Positions 58,501 to 64,000 of a stretch of DNA of 64,000 bases are shown here, in pieces. The DNA comes from Klebsormidium nitens (lineage: Eukaryota; Streptophyta; Klebsormidiophyceae; Klebsormidiales; Klebsormidiaceae), in contig DF237157.1 of the NCBI GenBank assembly GCA_000708835.1, positions 1-64,000 on the forward strand, written 5' to 3'. Under the pieces are notes generated by a model. It saw nothing but the letters and a program-made list of their open reading frames with translations. It was not told the DNA's origin and made no database searches. The stretch's first letter is position 1; each line of letters starts with the position of its first letter. The position numbers and the translations under genes are program-made.

Positions 58501-60899
58501 TACGCGCCGCGGCTGCGAACTCGTGATAGGGAAACTCATGGCGCCTGTTCGAAGGTTTTTCAGCCCTGAATCTGATTCCGATTCCGAGGGCTAAAGTTAG
58601 GGGCTGAGTTCAGGCTGACTCTGGCTCCTTCTTTTGCAGGCGTACCTCTTCAAGGACTACTGGGAAGACATCGGTACCATTAAGTCATTCTTTGATGCGA
58701 ATCTGGCCCTCACAGACTCGGTAAGTGCATTTCGCTTATAATTGATGCTATGCCATGATGCCCGTTGGATCGGGCAGTCTTTTTGAAGTCTTCGAAATCT
58801 GCTCGTCGTTTTGCTGCTGATCATGTTAGCGATCGAGTAAGGGCCCAGCCCTTTGCAAGTGTGTTTTATCTGATAACCTACAGAGTTGCTGTCGTGGGAA
58901 CCGTCTTGGCATGAGCTTAGATTTTCATCTACTTTCTGAGACAAATCAGTATTCCGAAATCCAGTCGTCCCGCTTGCTGATCTCACAGAACAAGGTGAAC
59001 GCTGTTTGTATTGCTTGTCTTGTGAGTAAGCAGCTCGGTGCAACTAAATGGCAGCCTTAACAAAGTCAAGTTGATAACCTGTGTTGAAGGATTGTCCAGA
59101 AAGGACAAGCCTCGAACCTTGAGCACTCTCTTGTGCTGGCAAAGCACTGCATAGAATCTGTTGTAAGCTTGAGCCTCCTGAACCCTCCTTACTTGCCCTG
59201 CCTGTGTAAACCCCCAAGTTGCTTACCATGACGTTCAGAAGCCGTCCACACAGAGTTCCATTCACTTGTTGCGAGTCTGTCCGCGGCGTCACTAACCCAA
59301 TATTATCTCTGTTCATCGAGGCTCCAGGATCAATCGCCACAACGTCCGAAAGCCTGCTTTTCGAAGCTCTACAACTCTTCATGCGGGCATCTTGAACCAT
59401 CGTATAGCCCCAAAGTTTGATTACCAAGACGCCAATAGACCTGCTATCCGAAGCCATTACAAATTCACCTAGTTGTCTTTGTCAGATGTCTAAACGCTCC
59501 CCACTTCTGTGCAGCCGCCCCAGTTCAAGTTCTACGACGCCCAGAAGCCCATCTACACGTCCCCCCGCTTCCTCCCCCCCACCTCCATGGAGAAGTGCTC
59601 GATCACAACGTCCATCATTTCGCACGGCTGCTTCCTCCGGGAGTGCAAGGTCGAGCACAGCATCGTGGGCATTCGGGCGCGCCTTGAGAAGGGGGCGGAC
59701 CTCAAGGTGACGCACCATGGAGCTTACTGGTCCAAAATTCTTTCAAACTTTGGATAGATTTGCAAGGACTTCATTCTGGAGGTTGGAGGGGTTCCGGTTG
59801 TTGAATCCGGCTTTGAAGTTCCTGTAGATTGTCGGGGTGTAATGTCAGGAAGGGCACTCAAATCGCGTTCCGTTGTTTTGGGTAAGTGCAGTTCCCTACC
59901 GCAATGTCAATCGAGCAGTGCTCCCAACACAAGGACACGGGCGGGGCTTGGGCGGCGCAAAACGAGACACAAGCCACATGAGTCTGCACTGGAAGGATCC
60001 GCCGTGCAATGAATCGCTGCATAGCGTTTGGTCCTCTGATCATCCTTCACGGCTTGCTTATGGGTGCAGGACGTGCTGTACATTGGCGCTGATGAGTATG
60101 AGACTGACGCTGAGCGGGCCGGCATTCTGGCCAACGGCGGGGTCCCCATTGGAATCGGCGAGAACACGGTGATCCGGAACGCCATCATCGACAAGAACGC
60201 TAGGATCGGCAAGAACTGCGTCATCACAAACAAGGATGTGAGTGCACAAGCCACGTCACACGGCTGCTTGCCATTTTCCCGTTCTCAGCTTCCCGAGCTT
60301 TCATCTATCAGGGCCAGGGCCTGTGATCACGGGAAACGCTCCAGGCTTTGGCTTCCTGAAAGTCGTATAAGACGGCATGAGAGTCACACATTCACAGGGA
60401 GTTCTTAAGCAAGTCCGAAGTTTGTTGCCTTGAGTGTTCCGAGCGCATATGCTGAGAAGCTGTGCACGGTTGTGCGGCGGCTTTCTTAAAACGTCCGACA
60501 TGGGCCTTGCGTATCGTCACTGGTTTGATACTTGTTGGCTAAGTGCGAAGTGCTGGGGATGTTTTGGGGACAGGTCCTGTTTCCACACTATGTCGTGAGC
60601 CAGTCGTTTCTTACATTCACGTTGAAAGCCACAGGAACTCCCTTACAATTTTGAGAGGCCAATGCAAAGGTCGGCCAAGCCTGGGTGGCTCGAAGAGTTC
60701 GCTTTCGTTATGTCCATGTTATACTGTCATCTCCACGAGAGGTAAAATTTTGGCCAGCTAGAACTGGATTTTGATGACGTCAGCCCCACATGCGCAGGGC
60801 GTCATGGAGTCCGACCACTCGAAGGACGGCTACATGATCCGCAGCGGCATTGTGGTCATCCTCAGGGAGAGCAAAATTGCAGACGGTACTCACATCTAG
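52548..60899 (+). CDS. APL: ADP-glucose pyrophosphorylase large subunit, plastidial
   Basis: Thirteen exons: 52548-52829, 54335-54439, 54875-55045, 55739-55825, 56055-56138, 56457-56512, 56909-57002, 57537-57649, 58263-58335, 58640-58720, 59515-59706, 60070-60237 and 60798-60899. The sum is 1608 bases, 535 residues, every GT/AG phase matching. The enzyme makes ADP-glucose and pyrophosphate from glucose-1-phosphate and ATP, the committed step of starch synthesis, as a heterotetramer with the small subunit. Residues 1-85 are a Ser/Ala/Arg/Gln-rich transit peptide. The nucleotide loop is [19 protein letters not shown], with Arg117 and Lys127. The catalytic Asp231 is in [10 protein letters not shown] and the sugar-phosphate Lys is in [37 protein letters not shown] and [14 protein letters not shown] mark it as a large, not small, subunit. 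The left-handed beta-helix domain occupies the last ~150 residues. Exon 1 is followed by a 1.5-kb intron. Confidence 0.96.
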
Positions 60900-62615
60900 G
60901 CGCGGCACGTTTATCTTACTGTAGTGGAAGGTATGCATAGCTGCATGAAAAACCTGGGGTTGTGGACAGGGAGAGGCAAGCCAGCATCTAGGTGCGTTGC
61001 TCATGCTTAGGCTCGTGCGAGATGGTTGGTTTTCAATGTCAAGGAACCCCACGTTCGGACTTGGTAGTCATCTCGTTTGGAGGGTCAGCAGCAAAGCGCT
61101 TGGGATCTCTTGCCTAGCTGCATGTGGTGCGATGTCGAGTGAGTCAAAATAGACGATTTTGAACCTAGAAACCGAAGGTATGCTTTTGCTGACCGAATCT
61201 GCTATAGCAGAGCCCATGATTGCTTCTTCATCTTGGTCAATACTCTGCTTAAAATTGGAATCCTGGCACGTGAAAAGTCGAATGCTTCCGATCCGCAAAT
61301 TGCAATACGTACAAATGCTGATCATGCCGTCAATGTGTACGTTTTAGCTCGTACGGTAAAGGAGGCCCACTGTGTGCAAAAGGCACGTCACCAAATGGGT
61401 TGTCCTATAAGCCGCCTAGTTGCAATCATATGCATGGCCTTTTTAAATCGTCGTTATGGCCGCCATGATTCAAAATGATTGAGAGTTGAACTTGGACGGA
61501 CTTGGTATTCATATCGCCCATGCCACCGGCCATGTGGCCCACTAGCTCGCAATGCTTCTCCCATGATAGGGTGCAATAAATCCCCCGGGATTTTGATTTG
61601 AGTCCTCATACATGGGCCGGCCTCGCAAATCGCCTAACTACTATTTGAACACTGACTCAAGAAGATATCACTCATGTGCCAAAGCTAGGTACGGTATATT
61701 CAAACGGCCTGCGCCATCCTCAAGTTGATGCGGCCAATTCATTGATTAACGATTATAATGATGCTTAGAACCGCATGCAACATGATAACTAGCTAGCTAT
61801 ATCAGCCAAAAAGGAAGAATCGTCCGGCTATATGTACATGTGCCATGGGCTATGCCCGTCCGGATATACATATAATCATGCCAAATAGCCCAGTGCACAT
61901 ATATGGCGGATCGATCTTGTTTTCCTGTCAAGACAGCCGACTCTGAGTGCAGGCGGCTCAGAGTCCAGGTCAACCAAGAGCCTGGTTAACATGACGAAGC
62001 ATTATCTTTGGCTCATGATTTGCAAGTGACCTGCGACATGGGACAGTCGGCTGCCTAGCCAGAATGAAGCTATACCGCTTTTCTATCACTTGCAAATCAA
62101 GGTACATTCGCAAGTAAGAAGAAGCTGCCAGGACAAGATTTAAAAATGTGCCCATCAAAAGAGCGGTCACTAGATTCATTCACTTCAATGCCACGATGAG
62201 TCAAATTTGGCTACGTTTTCACTCCGTACCTTCCGGGACTACTGGCACTAGCTTTACTTCAAGGCTCAGTCTAATGTACGGTTCGTTTCACAGGTGCACA
62301 ATTCTGGAGGGCGTCAATGCTATATTTCCTTCCGGGGGTGACTACATGTACACACAAAGCAGTCTCTCTTCTTACATGGAACAAAGCCGTGCCGGGGCAA
62401 CCCGCAGCTGCAACCCTCCCGCGTCAACACAACCTACAGGTCCCCGTGTCTAAAGCTACCATACATCAAGCGGGCAATAAGGCCCTCCAATGAGAGTATT
62501 CTACAATGGCTAGCAATCGCTGCGCCAATGCGCACCAGCAACCTACGAATCAAATGGGGTGTCGCCAGAGCCCCCCGCTAATCATATACAAACGGGCAGT
62601 TGTCGCTCAACCCCC
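60900..62615. other. tail-to-tail intergenic segment
   Basis: This lies between the AGPase stop and the lipase-like stop. AT-richer from about 61500. No coding exon, RNA gene or repeat array is visible. Confidence 0.5.
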
Positions 62616-63736
62616 TCACATGAAATGCGTGACGACCAAGGTGATCAGCCGAACCGACGTGTATGCGAGACACACGTCCTCCACCGACTTTGCCACGCGC
62701 GTGATCCGCCCCACGTGCCGCAGGAACCCGAAGCACCGCATGATGCCCCGCTTCTTCCGCGGTTTCGCGCTCACATCTTCCGACGGCAACCCGACCAGCC
62801 CCCGGCACTTGAAGCTGACCGTACACGTGGCACGAAGGCGCATTTTCCGGCGGGTCGCTGGGGTTACGACCTTAACCCGGGGGCTCGGAGTCATGACCGG
62901 GAGGGCGTCAAAGTCTGACATCGCATGCACCATTCCGTCCAGCTCCTCCTCGGTATCAAACAACCGTTCGAGACACAGGCTGCTGTTGCTCGGCTTGAGC
63001 TTCGGCCGTTGCATCTGAACCCGGCAGTCCAAGTCGAGACCCAACTCACACCCGGGAATCCGTGACCCGGTTCTTAACCCCATTCCGAAACCCATCCCGG
63101 GGGAGTGCGCGCCCGCACTCCCGATGCCCACCGACGCCTCGATCGACCCCACCCGGTTCAAGGGGCGTATTCCCACCCCCGCCGAGGGGCGTGTTCCCAC
63201 CCCCGCTGAGACGCACCCAAACTTCTCAAGCCACGGCTGCGTGGATTGACCCACGTGGGTTACGTAGTAACTGATCTCGTGCTCCCGCAACAAACCCGGG
63301 TTGGTCATCCCAAGCGCAAATCCGAGCTGACACTTGATCGACTTGAGCTCGCTGTAGAAGGGGAGAAACGCCTTGGAGTCCCTGTCCAAAACCACCATAT
63401 GCCCGGCCGCCGCGTAAATTGCGGAGAAGGGGGGAAACGCCACCCGGATGAGCCCCTTCAGCACCCCCCTGAGACGGGGCGGAATCAAACCCCCCGCGCC
63501 GCTGAGCAAAGCTTTTGCGCCAAGGACGAGGGGCCCGAGGGGAGAGGGACGGAGGAAGCGCGCGGCGAGATCGACGGCCGCGAGCGCGTCCAACGGGTGG
63601 TCGCCACGTGTCGAGCCCATGGCGAGGTTGAAGAGGCCAGCGACAAGCGGAACCATGCGCGGGACAGCGTCGTGCTTGGATAGGATGTGCACAAACAGCT
63701 CCTTGTACTCGGTGTTAATGTGGTCGGCCAGGTCGC
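62616..63736 (-). CDS. class-3-lipase-like protein, C-terminal exon only
   Basis: A long terminal exon of 373 codons plus two bases follows an acceptor (tttcttgtgcag) and ends at the stop 62616-62618. It enters in phase 1. The first residues (GDLADHINTEYKELFVHILS, then KHDAVPRM) match the lipase-3 block that carries the catalytic Asp region (SxxDxVPR) of plant lipase-like and EDS1-type proteins. AFPPFSAIYAAAGHMVVLD resembles the later strand of the same fold, and HEISYYVTHV the final His region. The last ~190 residues are Gly/Arg-rich and polar, with a basic end. Upstream exons lie at the right edge or beyond. At 63960-64000 the minus strand reads ESLSVGGLAARFAVGVLL, plausibly the nucleophile-elbow exon. 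The protein may be a membrane lipase or a lipase-like signalling protein; I cannot decide without the N-terminus. Confidence 0.62.
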
Positions 63737-64000
63737 CTGCACAAGAAATTGACACCATCAGAATGTTGACAACAGTGACGCATGGAACAACTTAATACCT
63801 GGCAAGCAACGTGCCTGGCATTGCATCGCACCCGCATTACAATCAAGAGCAGATGTAAAAACCCTTTAACAGCAAGGATATTACAGAGTGCTGACAAACT
63901 CGAGCGTGATGTTTGCTTGTGAAGATCAATCTCTCGTCCACACAAGCAGTACTCCTACTGCAAAGCGCGCTGCCAACCCGCCAACTGAGAGGGATTCTTC

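Overview
The window is nuclear DNA of a photosynthetic eukaryote on the green-plant (streptophyte) line. Genes are split into short GC-rich exons by introns of roughly 0.1-1.6 kb with GT/AG borders. Several predicted proteins have plant-type relatives: plastid ADP-glucose pyrophosphorylase large subunit, a NARA5-type PfkB protein, an SDN-type small-RNA exonuclease, a PLAC8/FW2.2-like protein and a plant-style SFT2. A charophyte alga such as Klebsormidium would fit the base composition and mixed gene content, but that is inference. There are no bacterial operons, CRISPR arrays or recognisable tRNA/rRNA genes. One run of N (13621-14159) marks an assembly gap.

Layout, left to right: 3' end of an unrecognised membrane-protein gene (+, to 633 or 1669); SFT2-like vesicle transport protein (-, 2408-5097); PPxY plus BCH/CRAL-TRIO-like protein (+, 6302-11865); single-pass membrane protein broken by the gap (-, 13200-14485); a MITE-like element (15338-15853); mitochondrial K+/H+ exchange-related protein (+, 16725-20586); PLAC8 protein (-, 21785-25314); NARA5-like PfkB protein (-, 26487-31605); HeH/LEM-like small membrane protein (+, 33494-36214); membrane-anchored coiled-coil protein with a C-terminal bacterial-type zinc motif (-, 38357-41040); unrecognised, possibly plastid-targeted protein (+, 42540-44883); SDN-like exonuclease (-, 46173-52473); AGPase large subunit (+, 52548-60899); and the 3' exon of a class-3-lipase-like gene (-, 62616-63736, running off the right edge). 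I rebuilt the spliced genes by hand. For the eight best-supported ones every intron phase matches and the summed exon length is a multiple of three.

The most striking observation is a recurring structure inside introns. In four neighbouring but unrelated genes, the intron just upstream of one exon holds one to six decayed tandem copies of the junction between that intron's 3' end and the first ~40-80 bases of the exon. The periods are about 88 bp (K+/H+ gene), 100 bp (PLAC8), 112 bp (NARA5-like) and one 150-bp step (SDN). Each array is built from its own gene's exon, so this is not a dispersed transposon. It looks like a local process that repeatedly duplicates 3' splice junctions, grows the intron, and leaves decoy acceptors.

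Functionally the genes are independent housekeeping genes: starch synthesis, Rubisco accumulation, small-RNA turnover, Golgi traffic, mitochondrial ion homeostasis. The one tight arrangement is the head-to-head SDN/AGPase pair, whose start codons are separated by 74 bp.
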